NCBI RefSeq assembly: GCF_003429005.1
Contig: NZ_QVQV01000006.1
Coordinates: 1 to 64,000, forward strand
Length of the DNA stretch: 64,000 nucleotides
Source of the DNA: Paraburkholderia sp. DHOC27
GTDB lineage: Bacteria; Pseudomonadota; Gammaproteobacteria; Burkholderiales; Burkholderiaceae
Reading direction: 5' to 3'
A program made the translations under genes and the position numbers. The notes beneath the pieces are model-generated. The model was not told the DNA's origin and searched no databases. It saw only the letters and a list, made by a program, of their open reading frames with translations. This document shows positions 18,748 to 28,463 of this stretch, piece by piece (the stretch's first letter is position 1; each line of letters opens with the position of its first letter).

Positions 18748-19892
18748 CCCCGACGCAGCAACGCACGCTGATGGTGATGGCCGGCGGCACCGGGGGACAC
18801 GTGTTCCCGGGCCTCGCGGTCGCGCATCTGATGCAGGCGTGGGGCTGGAAAGTCGTATGGCTGGGCAACCCGGCAGGCATGGAAGCCACGCTGGTGCCGA
18901 AGCACGGCATCCCGATGGAATACGTGCGATTTGGCGGCGTACGCGGCAAAGGTCTGAAGACCAAGCTGATGCTGCCGGTGAATCTGCTGCGCGCGTGCAC
19001 GCAAAGCCTGAGCGCGCTGCGCCGCGTGAAGCCCGATGTAGTGCTCGGCATGGGCGGCTACATCACGTTTCCGGCGGGCTTGATGACCGCACTGAGCGGC
19101 CGGCCGCTGGTGCTGCACGAACAGAATTCGATTGCCGGACTCGCGAACAAGGTGCTCGCGAAGGTCGCACGGCGTGTGCTGGTCGCATTTCCGAACGCGC
19201 TGCCGCATGGCGAATGGACCGGTAATCCGATTCGTGAGGAACTTGCGCGCGCATTGCCACCCAAAGCACGCTACGCACAACGCAGCGGACCGCTGAGTGT
19301 GCTGGTGGTGGGTGGCAGTCTGGGCGCCGCAGCGCTAAACGAAGTCGTGCCGCGCGCGTTGGCGTTGCTGCAGCCGCAGGAGCGGCCGCGCATCGTGCAT
19401 CAGGCAGGCGCGAAGCATATCGAGGCGTTGCGGGCGAATTACGCAGAGGCCGGTTTGCTAAACGCGGCTGCTGGGCAGCGCGAGGGTGACGCGGCGAATG
19501 TGCAACTCGTGCCGTTCATCGACGACATGACAAGCGCCTATGCGAATGCGGATCTGGTGATCTGTCGTTCGGGTGCGATGACAGTGGCGGAGATCGCCGC
19601 GGTGGGCGTGGCGGCGTTTTTCGTGCCGTTCCCGCATGCGGTCGACGATCACCAGACTACGAACGCAGCGTTTCTCGCCGATCACGGCGCGGCGCTGGTC
19701 GTGCAGCAACGCGATCTGTCGGCGGATGGCCTCGCTGCCTGGTTGCGTAGCCAGACCCGTGAGTCGCTGGCGGAGATGGCAGAGCGTTCGCGCTCGCTCG
19801 CGAAACCGGATGCCACCGAACAGGTCGCGCAAATTTGCGCGAGCGTCGCTGGCGTGGTCCCGAGCCCGAGCATTGAAGGAAAGCAACAATGA
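18744..19892 (+). CDS. murG: UDP-N-acetylglucosamine--lipid I N-acetylglucosaminyltransferase
   Basis: A 382-aa GT28 enzyme converting lipid I to lipid II on the inner face of the membrane. The N-terminal [14 protein letters not shown] loop, [25 protein letters not shown] and GNPIREE are family signatures. The UDP-GlcNAc site is in [16 protein letters not shown]. The start lies inside the ftsW stop (ATGA) with GGAGGG upstream, and the stop overlaps murC by ATGA. Confidence 0.97.
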   Translation: MTPTQQRTLMVMAGGTGGHVFPGLAVAHLMQAWGWKVVWLGNPAGMEATLVPKHGIPMEYVRFGGVRGKGLKTKLMLPVNLLRACTQSLSALRRVKPDVVLGMGGYITFPAGLMTALSGRPLVLHEQNSIAGLANKVLAKVARRVLVAFPNALPHGEWTGNPIREELARALPPKARYAQRSGPLSVLVVGGSLGAAALNEVVPRALALLQPQERPRIVHQAGAKHIEALRANYAEAGLLNAAAGQREGDAANVQLVPFIDDMTSAYANADLVICRSGAMTVAEIAAVGVAAFFVPFPHAVDDHQTTNAAFLADHGAALVVQQRDLSADGLAAWLRSQTRESLAEMAERSRSLAKPDATEQVAQICASVAGVVPSPSIEGKQQ

Positions 19893-21292
19893 AACACATC
19901 GTCAAACATATTCACTTCGTCGGCATCGGCGGCGCCGGCATGAGCGGCATCGCTGAAGTGCTGGTGAATCTCGGCTACCAGGTGAGCGGTTCGGACCTGT
20001 CGAAAAACGCGGTGACAGATCGCCTCGCCGCGCTCGGCGCGCGCATCGCGATCGGCCACGCGGCGGAAAATATCGAAGGCGCGAATGCCGTGGTCGTGTC
20101 GACCGCCGTGCGTAGCGACAACCCGGAAGTGTTGGCCGCGCGTCATCGCCGCATTCCCATCGTGCCGCGCGCAGTGATGCTCGCCGAGCTGATGCGCCTG
20201 AAGCAGGGCATCGCGATTGCCGGCACGCATGGCAAGACCACCACCACCTCGCTGGTGGCGAGCGTGCTGGCAGCGGGCGGCCTCGATCCGACTTTCGTGA
20301 TTGGCGGCCGCTTGATCAGCGCAGGCGCGAATGCGCGTCTCGGTACGGGCGACTTTATCGTCGCGGAAGCGGATGAGTCGGATGCGTCGTTCCTGAACCT
20401 GTTTCCGGTGATCGAAGTCATCACGAACATCGACGCCGATCACATGGACACCTACGGCCACGATTTCGCGCGTCTGAAGCAGGCGTTCATCGAGTTCACG
20501 CACCGTCTGCCGTTCTACGGCATTGCGGTGTTGTGCGTGGACGATCCGAACGTGAAGGAGATCCTGCCGTTTGTCTCGAAGCCGATCATTCGCTACGGTC
20601 TCGCGCCCGATGCGCAGGTGCGCGCGGTGAACGTCGAGGCGCACGACGGCCGCATGCATTTCACCGCCATGCGCGAAGACGCAGCGCCGCTCGACATCGT
20701 TTTGAACCTCCCTGGCACACACAATGTGCAGAACGCGTTGGCCGCAATTGCAATTGCGACTGAACTTGAGGTGAAAGATGCCGATATCCAGCGGGCACTC
20801 TCTGAATTTAACGGAGTGGGTCGGCGTTTCCAGCGCTACGGCGAAGTGAGCGTCGCTGCCGGGGACAAATCGGCGGGGACGTACACGCTGGTCGACGATT
20901 ACGGGCATCACCCGGTGGAAATGGCCGCGACGGTTGCGGCCGCACGCGGTGCTTTCCCGGACCGGCGTCTGGTGCTCGCGTTCCAGCCGCATCGTTTCAC
21001 GCGCACGCGCGACTGTTTCGAAGATTTTGTGAAGGTACTGTCAACGGTAGATGCACTCGTGCTGACCGAAGTGTATGCGGCCGGCGAAGCGCCGATCGTC
21101 GCGGCCGACGGCCGGGCGCTGGCACGCGCGATTCGCGTGGCAGGCAAGACCGAACCGGTATTTGTGGAAACGGTGGATGAAGTGCCGGATGCGCTCGCTG
21201 CAGTGGTGCGCGACGGCGATGTGGTGATCACGATGGGTGCGGGTTCGATCGGCGGTGTGCCGGGACGCCTGGCTCAGGAAACGAAGGTGTGA
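19889..21292 (+). CDS. murC: UDP-N-acetylmuramate--L-alanine ligase
   Basis: A 467-aa Mur ligase adding the first stem-peptide residue, L-Ala. The Rossmann start [17 protein letters not shown] is followed by the P-loop [10 protein letters not shown] near residue 113, [10 protein letters not shown] and the C-terminal [13 protein letters not shown]. It begins within the murG stop and ends one base before ddlB. Confidence 0.97.
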   Translation: MKHIVKHIHFVGIGGAGMSGIAEVLVNLGYQVSGSDLSKNAVTDRLAALGARIAIGHAAENIEGANAVVVSTAVRSDNPEVLAARHRRIPIVPRAVMLAELMRLKQGIAIAGTHGKTTTTSLVASVLAAGGLDPTFVIGGRLISAGANARLGTGDFIVAEADESDASFLNLFPVIEVITNIDADHMDTYGHDFARLKQAFIEFTHRLPFYGIAVLCVDDPNVKEILPFVSKPIIRYGLAPDAQVRAVNVEAHDGRMHFTAMREDAAPLDIVLNLPGTHNVQNALAAIAIATELEVKDADIQRALSEFNGVGRRFQRYGEVSVAAGDKSAGTYTLVDDYGHHPVEMAATVAAARGAFPDRRLVLAFQPHRFTRTRDCFEDFVKVLSTVDALVLTEVYAAGEAPIVAADGRALARAIRVAGKTEPVFVETVDEVPDALAAVVRDGDVVITMGAGSIGGVPGRLAQETKV

Positions 21293-21293
21293 C

Positions 21294-22247
21294 ATGAGCG
21301 GTATCAATTCAGCGGAACTCGCAAAGCAATTCGGCAAGGTGGCAGTGCTACTCGGCGGCAATTCCGCCGAGCGCGAAGTGTCGCTCAACTCGGGCCGTCT
21401 CGTGGTGCAGGGCCTGCGCGACGCGGGCGTCGACGCTCATCCCTTCGACCCCGCCGAGCGCGAACTCGCGGCGTTGAAAGAAGAAGGCTTCGTGCGCGCC
21501 TTCAACGCGCTGCATGGCGGCTACGGCGAGAACGGCCAGATTCAGGGCGCGCTCGATTTTTACGGCATCCGCTACACGGGTAGCGGCGTGCTCGGTTCGG
21601 CGCTCGGTCTGGACAAGTTCCGCACCAAGCTCGTGTGGCAGCAACTCGGTGTGCCGACGCCGCCGTTCGAAGCGGTGCTGCGCGGTGACGACTACGCCGC
21701 GCGCGCCGCCGACATCGTCGCCAAGCTGGGCTTGCCGCTCTTCGTGAAGCCGGCGAGCGAGGGCTCGAGCGTCGCGGTAATCAAGGTGAAGAGCGCCGAA
21801 GCGTTGCCGGGCGCGCTGGAAGAAGCGGCGAAGTTCGACACGATCGTGGTGGTGGAAAAGAGCATCGAAGGTGGCGGCGAGTACACCGCGTGTATCGCGG
21901 GCGCGCTGGATCTGCCGGTGATCCGCATCGTGCCGGCCGGCGAGTTCTACGACTATCACGCGAAGTACGTGGCCGACGACACGCAGTATCTGATTCCGTG
22001 CGGCCTCGCGCCCGCCGAAGAAGCGCGTCTGAAGACGCTGGCTCGCCGCGCGTTCGATGTGCTTGGCTGCACCGATTGGGGCCGTGCCGATTTCATGCTG
22101 GATGGTGAGGGCAACCCGTACTTCCTGGAGGTGAATACGGCGCCTGGGATGACTGATCATTCGCTGCCGCCGAAAGCGGCGCGCGCGGTTGGTATCAGTT
22201 ACAGCGATCTGGTTGTAAGTGTCCTGGCGCTTACGCTGAAGGATTGA
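21294..22247 (+). CDS. ddlB: D-alanine--D-alanine ligase B
   Basis: A 317-aa ATP-grasp enzyme making D-Ala-D-Ala for Mur[20 protein letters not shown] at the N-terminus, [14 protein letters not shown], the ATP-grasp [13 protein letters not shown] and the C-terminal [12 protein letters not shown] are diagnostic. The start at 21294 is one base after the murC stop and matches the family N-terminus. An upstream in-frame start inside murC would add 19 unrelated residues. Confidence 0.96.
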   Translation: MSGINSAELAKQFGKVAVLLGGNSAEREVSLNSGRLVVQGLRDAGVDAHPFDPAERELAALKEEGFVRAFNALHGGYGENGQIQGALDFYGIRYTGSGVLGSALGLDKFRTKLVWQQLGVPTPPFEAVLRGDDYAARAADIVAKLGLPLFVKPASEGSSVAVIKVKSAEALPGALEEAAKFDTIVVVEKSIEGGGEYTACIAGALDLPVIRIVPAGEFYDYHAKYVADDTQYLIPCGLAPAEEARLKTLARRAFDVLGCTDWGRADFMLDGEGNPYFLEVNTAPGMTDHSLPPKAARAVGISYSDLVVSVLALTLKD

Positions 22248-22257
22248 TTTAATCGCT

Positions 22258-23010
22258 ATGTGGAACAACGTTCGCCAGCTCAATTTCGCCACCAACGCGT
22301 TGCACGTGTTGCTGGTGCTCGTGCTGCTGGCGGCTGGCGGACTCTGGCTGATCCAGCGGCCGAATTTCGCGCTGCGCGAAATCAGCATTGATGGCGACAT
22401 CGATCACATCAATTCGCCGACGGTGCGCGCGGGTGTCGTAGGCAGGTTGAAGGGCAATTTTTTTACCGTGGACCTGGATTCGGCGCGCCAGGCCTTCGAG
22501 CAGATGCCGTGGGTGCGTCACGCCAGCGTGCGGCGTGTGTGGCCCAATGCGCTGGCTGTCACGCTCGAAGAGTACAAACCGCTGGGGACGTGGGGTAGCG
22601 ATCAACTGGTGAGCGTGGACGGCGAACTGTTCACGGCGAATCAGGGCGAACTCGAGGCGCACTTGCCGGCTTTCGATGGACCGGACGGCACGGCGCAGGA
22701 AGTGGTCGCACGGTATCGCGACTTTTCGAAGTGGTTTGCGCCGCTGGGCGCGAAGCCGGAAGAAGTGACGCTCTCGCCGCGTTATGCATGGACGGTGAAG
22801 CTGTCGAACGGAATGCAAGTGGAACTGGGACGCGAGCGCAATCAGCAAACGCTGCTCGATCGTAGCCGGCGCCTGACATCGGCGTGGGCCGCAGTGACGC
22901 AACGCTGGGGGAAGGATATCGAGTATGCGGACTTGCGCTATCCGAACGGTTTTGCGATTCGCGCAGCAGGCATGCGCTTTATCAGCGAGCCCGACAAAGG
23001 CAAGAAGTAA
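22258..23010 (+). CDS. ftsQ: Cell division protein FtsQ
   Basis: A 250-aa bitopic membrane protein. One membrane helix (about residues 14-34) is followed by a POTRA domain (LREISIDGDIDHINSPTV) and the FtsQ beta domain. It scaffolds FtsL and FtsB in the periplasm to control FtsWI. It lies between ddlB and ftsA as in the standard dcw order. The ribosome site is weak, so it may depend on coupling with ddlB ten bases upstream. Confidence 0.94.
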   Translation: MWNNVRQLNFATNALHVLLVLVLLAAGGLWLIQRPNFALREISIDGDIDHINSPTVRAGVVGRLKGNFFTVDLDSARQAFEQMPWVRHASVRRVWPNALAVTLEEYKPLGTWGSDQLVSVDGELFTANQGELEAHLPAFDGPDGTAQEVVARYRDFSKWFAPLGAKPEEVTLSPRYAWTVKLSNGMQVELGRERNQQTLLDRSRRLTSAWAAVTQRWGKDIEYADLRYPNGFAIRAAGMRFISEPDKGKK

Positions 23011-23037
23011 CGGAACATCACACGCAATGAGCACGCT

Positions 23038-24270
23038 ATGAGTAAAGACTACAAAGATCTGCTGGTCGCCCTCGACATTGGGACGTCGAAGGTCGTGGCC
23101 ATCGTCGCCGAGCTGAAAGGCGAAGGTCACTACGAGGTGATCGGCCTCGGCCAGAGCGAATCGAAGGGGCTCAAGAAAGGCGTGGTGGTGAACATCGAGG
23201 CCACCGTGCAGTCCATCCAGCGCGCGCTCGAAGAAGCGGAGCTGATGGCCGACTGCAAGATCACCAACGTATTCACCGGGATCGCCGGTAGCCATATCCG
23301 TTCGTTCAATTCGAGCGGCATGGTGGCGATCAAGGAAAAGGAAGTGACGCAGGCCGATGTGGCGCGCGTGATCGAGACGGCGAAAGCCATCAACATTCCG
23401 ACCGATCAGCAGGTGCTGCATATCCTGACGCAGGAATTCATCATCGACGGGCAGGAAGACGTGCGCGAGCCGATCGGCATGAGCGGCATTCGCCTCGAAG
23501 TGAAGGTGCATATCGTCACCGGTGCGGTGAGCGCGGCGCAGAACATCGTCAAGTGCGTGCGCCGCTGCGGCCTCGAAGTGAACGATCTGATCCTGCAGCC
23601 GCTGGCGTCGTCGCTGGCGGTGCTGACGGAAGACGAAAAAGAGTTGGGCGTGGTGCTGGTGGATATCGGCGGCGGCACGACGGACATCGCGATTTTCAGC
23701 GAAGGCGCGATCCGTCATACCGCGGTGATTCCGATTGCCGGCGACCAGATCACGAGCGACATCGCGATGGCGCTGCGCACGCCGACGCCGGACGCGGAAG
23801 ACATCAAGGTGGATTACGGCATCGCCAAGCAGGCGCTGGCCGATCCGGACGAAATGATCGAAGTGCCGGGGCTCGGCGAGCGCGGTCCGCGCACGCTGTC
23901 GCGCCAGGCGCTGGCGGCGGTGGTCGAGCCGCGCGTCGAAGAACTGTTTTCGCTGGTGCAGCAGGTGGTGCGCGAGTCGGGTTACGAAGAGTTGCTCAGC
24001 TCGGGCGTCGTGCTGACGGGCGGTGCTTCGATGATGCTCGGCATGGTCGAACTCGGTGAAGACATCTTCCTGAAGCCGGTGCGGATCGGCGTGCCGGAAT
24101 ATGCCGGCGGTCTGGCGGACGTGGTGCGCAATCCGCGCTATTCGACGGCGATGGGTCTGCTCGTCGAAGGCCGTTCGCAACGCATGCGGGGCCGCAAGGT
24201 GGCGGTGCAGTCGGGATCGATGGGCCAGGTGTTCACGCGGATGAAGGACTGGTTCCTCGGCAACTTCTAA
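23038..24270 (+). CDS. ftsA: Cell division protein FtsA
   Basis: A 410-aa actin-like ATPase that anchors FtsZ to the membrane. The phosphate-1 motif is in VALDIGTSKVVAIVAE near residue 10, the phosphate-2 motif in LVDIGGGTTDIAIF near 205, and the adenosine motif in VVLTGGASMMLGM near 325. The final segment VFTRMKDWFLGNF is the membrane-binding amphipathic helix. It lies 27 bases behind ftsQ. Confidence 0.97.
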   Translation: MSKDYKDLLVALDIGTSKVVAIVAELKGEGHYEVIGLGQSESKGLKKGVVVNIEATVQSIQRALEEAELMADCKITNVFTGIAGSHIRSFNSSGMVAIKEKEVTQADVARVIETAKAINIPTDQQVLHILTQEFIIDGQEDVREPIGMSGIRLEVKVHIVTGAVSAAQNIVKCVRRCGLEVNDLILQPLASSLAVLTEDEKELGVVLVDIGGGTTDIAIFSEGAIRHTAVIPIAGDQITSDIAMALRTPTPDAEDIKVDYGIAKQALADPDEMIEVPGLGERGPRTLSRQALAAVVEPRVEELFSLVQQVVRESGYEELLSSGVVLTGGASMMLGMVELGEDIFLKPVRIGVPEYAGGLADVVRNPRYSTAMGLLVEGRSQRMRGRKVAVQSGSMGQVFTRMKDWFLGNF

Positions 24271-24351
24271 AGCATTCGTTTTAAAGCATTCGCAGTTCCG
24301 CAGATTCAGCGGCAGGTTCAAGCAGCACGGTTACGCAACAGGGTTACGCAA
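24268..24351. repeat. Two short direct-repeat pairs in the ftsA-ftsZ gap
   Basis: TAAAGCATTCG occurs at 24268-24278 (including the ftsA stop) and again at 24282-24292. GGTTACGCAA occurs at 24329-24338 and 24342-24351. Both pairs are exact and head-to-tail, with periods of 14 and 13 bp. They lie in the 182-bp region that must hold any ftsZ-proximal promoter. Confidence 0.7.
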
Positions 24352-24452
24352 TTCGCGCTGGTGCCGGCGGCTGGCGCGCGACAGGGGGTTGCCCGATCTC
24401 CTGCCGAATAACGGCCGAGTGGCATCAATTTTTTATCTTGACGGAGGCAATA

Positions 24453-25652
24453 ATGGAATTCCAGATGCTGGAAACCGAAACCAACGGCACCATCATCAAG
24501 GTGGTCGGAGTCGGTGGCGCTGGCGGCAATGCCGTTCAGCACATGATCAACAAGGGCGTGCAAGGCGTCGACTTCATCGTGATGAACACGGACGCACAGG
24601 CTCTGTCGCGTTCGCGCGCGACCGCGGTGATCCAGCTCGGCAACACCGGTCTGGGCGCAGGTGCCAAGCCGGAAATGGGCCGCGCCGCAGCAGAAGAAGC
24701 ACGTGAACGCATCGCCGACGCACTGCGCGGCGCGCACATGGTGTTCATCACGGCCGGCATGGGTGGTGGCACGGGTACGGGCGCAGCACCGGTGGTCGCA
24801 CAGATCGCCAAGGAAATGGGTATCTTGACTGTTGGCGTGGTCAGCAAGCCGTTCGAATTCGAAGGCGGCAAGCGCATGCGCGTGGCAGAAGCAGGTTCGC
24901 AGCAACTGGAGGATCACGTCGACTCGCTGATCGTCGTTCTGAACGACAAGCTGTTCGAGGTGATGGGCGATGACGCCGAGATGGATAAATGCTTCCAGTG
25001 CGCAGACGATGTTCTGAATAACGCAGTCGCAGGGATCGCGGAAATCATCAACGTCGACGGTCTGGTGAACGTCGACTTCGAAGACGTGAAAACGGTGATG
25101 GGCGAGCAGGGCAAGGCGATGATGGGCACGGCGACGGTAGCTGGTGTCGATCGCGCGCGTCTGGCCGCTGAGCAGGCTGTGGCCAGCCCGCTGCTGGAAG
25201 GGGTGGATCTGTCGGGTGCGCGTGGCGTGCTGGTGAATATCACGTCGAGCCGTTCGCTGCGTCTGTCGGAAACGCGCGAAGTGATGAACACCATCAAGAG
25301 CTATGCAGCAGAAGACGCAACGGTCATCTTCGGCGCGGTATACGATGATGCAATGGGCGACGCGTTGCGCGTGACGGTGGTGGCAACGGGTCTGGGCCGT
25401 GCGGCGAAGAAGCAGCAATCGGCTCCGATGACGCTGCTGCGCACGGGCACGGACAACCAGCCGATCGGCGGTCACCAGCACGCGTACGCTCCGCAACAGC
25501 ATCACACGAGTGCAGCAGACTACGGCTCGCTGGATACGCCGGCAGTGTGGCGCACCTCGCGTGACACGGCGGCATCGCACGTGCAGGCGCTGCAGGAAAA
25601 GGGCGTCGACACGTACGATATTCCGGCATTCCTGCGCAAGCAGGCGGACTGA
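24453..25652 (+). CDS. ftsZ: Cell division protein FtsZ
   Basis: A 399-aa tubulin-like GTPase that forms the division ring. It contains VGVGGAGGNAVQHMI, the tubulin signature GGGTGTG at residues 104-110, and the T7 synergy loop NVDFEDVKTVM. A flexible linker rich in Gln and His is followed by the conserved tail YDIPAFLRKQAD, which binds FtsA and ZipA. The ATG at 24453 is set by GGAGG five bases upstream. It ends the dcw cluster; I see no strong terminator directly behind it. Confidence 0.98.
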   Translation: MEFQMLETETNGTIIKVVGVGGAGGNAVQHMINKGVQGVDFIVMNTDAQALSRSRATAVIQLGNTGLGAGAKPEMGRAAAEEARERIADALRGAHMVFITAGMGGGTGTGAAPVVAQIAKEMGILTVGVVSKPFEFEGGKRMRVAEAGSQQLEDHVDSLIVVLNDKLFEVMGDDAEMDKCFQCADDVLNNAVAGIAEIINVDGLVNVDFEDVKTVMGEQGKAMMGTATVAGVDRARLAAEQAVASPLLEGVDLSGARGVLVNITSSRSLRLSETREVMNTIKSYAAEDATVIFGAVYDDAMGDALRVTVVATGLGRAAKKQQSAPMTLLRTGTDNQPIGGHQHAYAPQQHHTSAADYGSLDTPAVWRTSRDTAASHVQALQEKGVDTYDIPAFLRKQAD

Positions 25653-25924
25653 TCCGCGGGCAGCCTTTCACTGCGGCACGTTGCAGGTAACGTGTCAGCA
25701 GGGAAATGCACGAGCGTGGCGGGTGGAACGACAAAGCAGGCCGCGTATGAGTACGGATACGCGGCAAGGACAGGTGCCCTCTTCGGATTCGCGAAGCGGA
25801 AGGGGTGGCTGTCGGCGGCAGGAAGCGCGGGCATCGAGGCAGATGCAGCAGGTGCGCGGACTGCACGATTCACTGCGACACGACGGCGTGCGGGCATGCT
25901 CCGCATCGACGCGAAGGACTGAGC

Positions 25925-26428
25925 ATGATCAAGGTAGGTGAAAAGCTACCCGACGCAATCGTCTTCGAATTGATTGAAGACGAGCGTGCGGGCTGCACGA
26001 TCGGGCCGAACAGCTTCGACGTGCGAGAACAGACCGCGGGCAAACGCGTGGTGATCTTCGGATTGCCAGGCGCCTTTACCCCGACCTGTTCGGCCAAACA
26101 TGTGCCGGGTTATGTCGAGCACGCTGAGCAGCTATTGGCTGCCGGCATCGACGAAATCTGGTGCGTGTCCGTCAACGACGCGTTTGTGATGGGCGCGTGG
26201 GGACGCGATCAGCACACCTCGGGCAAGGTGCGCATGATGGCGGACGGTAGTGCGGCTTTCACGCGGGCGCTCGGTCTGGAGCAGGACCTGTCGGCGCGCG
26301 GCATGGGAATCCGTTCCCAACGCTACGCCATGGTGGTCGACGACGGCGTGGTCAAGACGCTGAACGTCGAGGCACCCGGCAAGTTCGAGGTCAGCGATGC
26401 AGGGAGTATCCTCGCCACGTTGAGCTAG
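25925..26428 (+). CDS. Peroxiredoxin, Prx5 type
   Basis: A 167-aa thiol peroxidase reducing hydrogen peroxide and organic peroxides. The peroxidatic cysteine is Cys55 in GAFTPTCSAKHVPGY; other cysteines at 24 and about 80 could resolve it. The chain ends before any glutaredoxin domain, so it needs an external thiol donor. The start at 25925 gives the family N-terminus MIKVGEKLPDA. It lies 272 bases behind ftsZ. That gap holds an open frame (25692-25922) with no recognisable product, which I do not call. Confidence 0.92.
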   Translation: MIKVGEKLPDAIVFELIEDERAGCTIGPNSFDVREQTAGKRVVIFGLPGAFTPTCSAKHVPGYVEHAEQLLAAGIDEIWCVSVNDAFVMGAWGRDQHTSGKVRMMADGSAAFTRALGLEQDLSARGMGIRSQRYAMVVDDGVVKTLNVEAPGKFEVSDAGSILATLS

Positions 26429-26632
26429 TTCGTGGGTGCAATCAGGCCGTTTCCGAGCCCCTCGTTGTTTCGGGGCAACGGCAGGATGGCACGCATGTGA
26501 CAAGCCGTAACGCGGGCTGATGACCGGAAACGCCTCCGTTCCGGGCATCGGCCCGTCACGCTTTCGCCATCAGGTAATGTAGCGAAACAGATTGATACGT
26601 TCCCGGCAACGACGCTCCTTAGGGTATTGGAG

Positions 26633-26638
26633 TATACT
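26633..26638 (+). promoter_or_regulatory. Candidate -10 of the lpxC promoter
   Basis: TATACT lies about 57 bases before the lpxC ATG in an AT-richer patch. No good -35 is found at 16-18 bp spacing, so this is a weak call. The 26429-26632 stretch otherwise shows nothing clear. Confidence 0.35.
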
Positions 26639-26694
26639 TCGAGCTATGGAATAAAAAGTCCCGATTGGGATTTTCAATCGAACAGAAGATCACC

Positions 26695-27612
26695 ATGTTG
26701 AAGCAGCGCACTATCAAATCGATCGTCAAGACAGTTGGCATCGGCGTGCACTCGGGCCGCAAGGTCGAGTTGACACTCCGTCCCGCTGGTCCTGACACCG
26801 GCATCGTGTTCACCCGCGTGGATTTGGCCACGCCGGTGGATATCCCTGCACACACCATGTCCATTGGCGATACACGCCTCGCGTCGGTGCTGCAGAAGGA
26901 CGGCGTGCGCGTGTCGACTATCGAGCATTTGATGTCCGCCTGCGCCGGGCTCGGCATCGACAACCTCTACGTCGACGTGACCGCTGAAGAAATTCCGATC
27001 ATGGACGGCAGCGCGGCCACCTTCGTGTTCCTGATTCAATCGGTGGGCATCGAAGAGCAGAACGCCGCGAAGAAGTTCATCAAGGTCACGAAGCCGGTCG
27101 AGATCATCGACGGCGACAAGTTTGCCCGTCTGGATCCGTTTTTCGGTTTCAAGCTGAAGTTCACCATCGACTTCCGTCACCCGGCTGTCGACAAGACCGG
27201 CCAGGCGCTGGAAGTGGACTTTGCCCACACGTCGTACGTGCGCGACATCGCGAGGGCACGGACGTTTGGTTATGCACACGAAGTGGAAACGTTGCGTGAA
27301 CTGGGTCTGGCTCGTGGCGCGAGCCTCGACAACGCCATCGCGCTGGACGAATACCGCATTCTGAACAACGACGGCCTGCGCTATGACGATGAGTTCGTGA
27401 AGCACAAGATGCTCGACGCGATCGGCGATCTGTACGTGGTCGGCCATCCGTTGCTGGCGTCGTACACGGCGTACAAGTCGGGCCACGGTCTGAATAACGC
27501 CTTGCTGCGCGAATTGCTGAAGCACGAAGACGCATACGAGATCGTGACCTTCGAGGACATCAAGAAAGCGCCGCGCGGTTTCGCTTTCGATACTCAGACA
27601 GCATTTGCCTAA
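26695..27612 (+). CDS. lpxC: UDP-3-O-acyl-N-acetylglucosamine deacetylase
   Basis: A 305-aa zinc deacetylase, the committed step of lipid A synthesis in the cytoplasm. The zinc ligands are His78 (EHLMSA), His237 and Asp241 (HKMLDAIGD), and the catalytic base is His264 (KSGHGLNN). These align one residue off the E. coli enzyme, and the length is identical to it. The start MLKQRTIKS at 26695 is chosen over one ten codons upstream for that reason. A bidirectional terminator follows. Confidence 0.97.
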   Translation: MLKQRTIKSIVKTVGIGVHSGRKVELTLRPAGPDTGIVFTRVDLATPVDIPAHTMSIGDTRLASVLQKDGVRVSTIEHLMSACAGLGIDNLYVDVTAEEIPIMDGSAATFVFLIQSVGIEEQNAAKKFIKVTKPVEIIDGDKFARLDPFFGFKLKFTIDFRHPAVDKTGQALEVDFAHTSYVRDIARARTFGYAHEVETLRELGLARGASLDNAIALDEYRILNNDGLRYDDEFVKHKMLDAIGDLYVVGHPLLASYTAYKSGHGLNNALLRELLKHEDAYEIVTFEDIKKAPRGFAFDTQTAFA

Positions 27613-27663
27613 GCGAATGCGACGCGCATTGAGCGCGTCCTGATCTGGAACGTTAGATGGACG

Positions 27664-27697
27664 AAAAATAAGCAGCCCTCGGGCTGCTTATTTTTTT
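27664..27697 (+). terminator. Bidirectional rho-independent terminator between lpxC and the DciA-like gene
   Basis: A long stem with arms 27664-27678 and 27681-27695 (AATAAGCAGCCC and its complement) is flanked by A-run and T-run. It serves lpxC on the plus strand, and its other face serves the minus-strand gene whose stop codon lies at 27688-27690 inside the structure. Confidence 0.85.
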
Positions 27698-28185
27698 GGC
27701 TCGCGATTCTTGAGATGCCGGGCGGCCATTTTGGCGAGCGCCGCCTGCAAGGGCGAGGGCGCCAGCGATTCACTGAGGGCATGCAACGCGTCTGCGCCGG
27801 CCGGCGTCATGCGCGCCTGCTTGACCGGCGGCGGCTCTTTCACCGCTTGCGGGCGTACGCGGATTCTTAGCGCATTCACCGCCCAGCCCCGTTGCTGTAG
27901 ATCCGACAACAGCCGCGGCTCGAGATGGCGCAGGCGCGCGGCCAGCGCGTTATGCGCGGCAAATAGTGCCAAAACGCCATCTTTGATAAATCCGGGCTCG
28001 ACGCTCGATGCCAGATAGTCGGGCAGGAGATGCCGCAGATCGCTCTCCAGTGCGGCAATCTGTTCGACGCCCGCGCGCAGGGCCGCGAACGCGTCCGTGC
28101 GCTTGAGTACCTCGGCAAGCGGCTGCGGGCGGCGCGTGTTGAACTGCTTGGGCGGCGGCCTTGAAAACGACGGTGAGCGGCTCAT
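27688..28185 (-). CDS. dciA: DciA family protein (DUF721), replicative helicase loader
   Basis: A 165-aa protein with the DUF721 core: PLAEVLKRTDAFAALRAG, a helical segment, then GVLALFAAHNALAARLRHL and a strand region with ALRIRVRP. DciA is the ancestral loader of the DnaB helicase in bacteria that lack DnaC. The C-terminus is helical and basic (ALAKMAARHLKNREPKK). The start at 28185 (MSRSPSFSRPP) is preferred because the 45 residues upstream run into the promoter region shared with secA. Its stop is inside the terminator at 27664-27697. The symbol is by family. Confidence 0.8.
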   Translation of the reverse strand: MSRSPSFSRPPPKQFNTRRPQPLAEVLKRTDAFAALRAGVEQIAALESDLRHLLPDYLASSVEPGFIKDGVLALFAAHNALAARLRHLEPRLLSDLQQRGWAVNALRIRVRPQAVKEPPPVKQARMTPAGADALHALSESLAPSPLQAALAKMAARHLKNREPKK

Positions 28186-28463
28186 GTAGGATAGTAGCGG
28201 CGTGGGTGCGTCCAGCGCGCACTCACGCCCGGATTGTACCGTGCGGGACCCGCTCCCGGCCGCTCCCTCAAGGGGTTGCCGGAAGCAGTGCACGGCGTCC
28301 CGACGTCGCGCCTGTGACACAGGCGCGCGCTGGGGCGCGTGCTAAAATGCCCGATTCGAATTCACTCTTGGACTAAGCCGCCGAGGCACTTCCGACCCCG
28401 GACCAGTATGTGGACCACCACACGCTGTGAACCAGCCGAAGCCGCGACGCAGACACCGATCCG

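Noticed and set aside
22249-24321. A 690-codon minus-strand frame opposite ftsQ and ftsA
   Set aside because: Shadow of two confirmed genes; low-complexity translation rich in His, Arg and Gln.
25692-25922. A 76-codon frame between ftsZ and the peroxiredoxin, starting GTG
   Set aside because: No ribosome site, no recognisable product, and the translation looks like chance GC-rich sequence. It ends two bases before the peroxiredoxin start, so it was considered.
28348-28377. A nine-codon frame before secA as a possible secM-like arrest peptide
   Set aside because: Far too short for an arrest peptide with a signal sequence and without a ribosome site.
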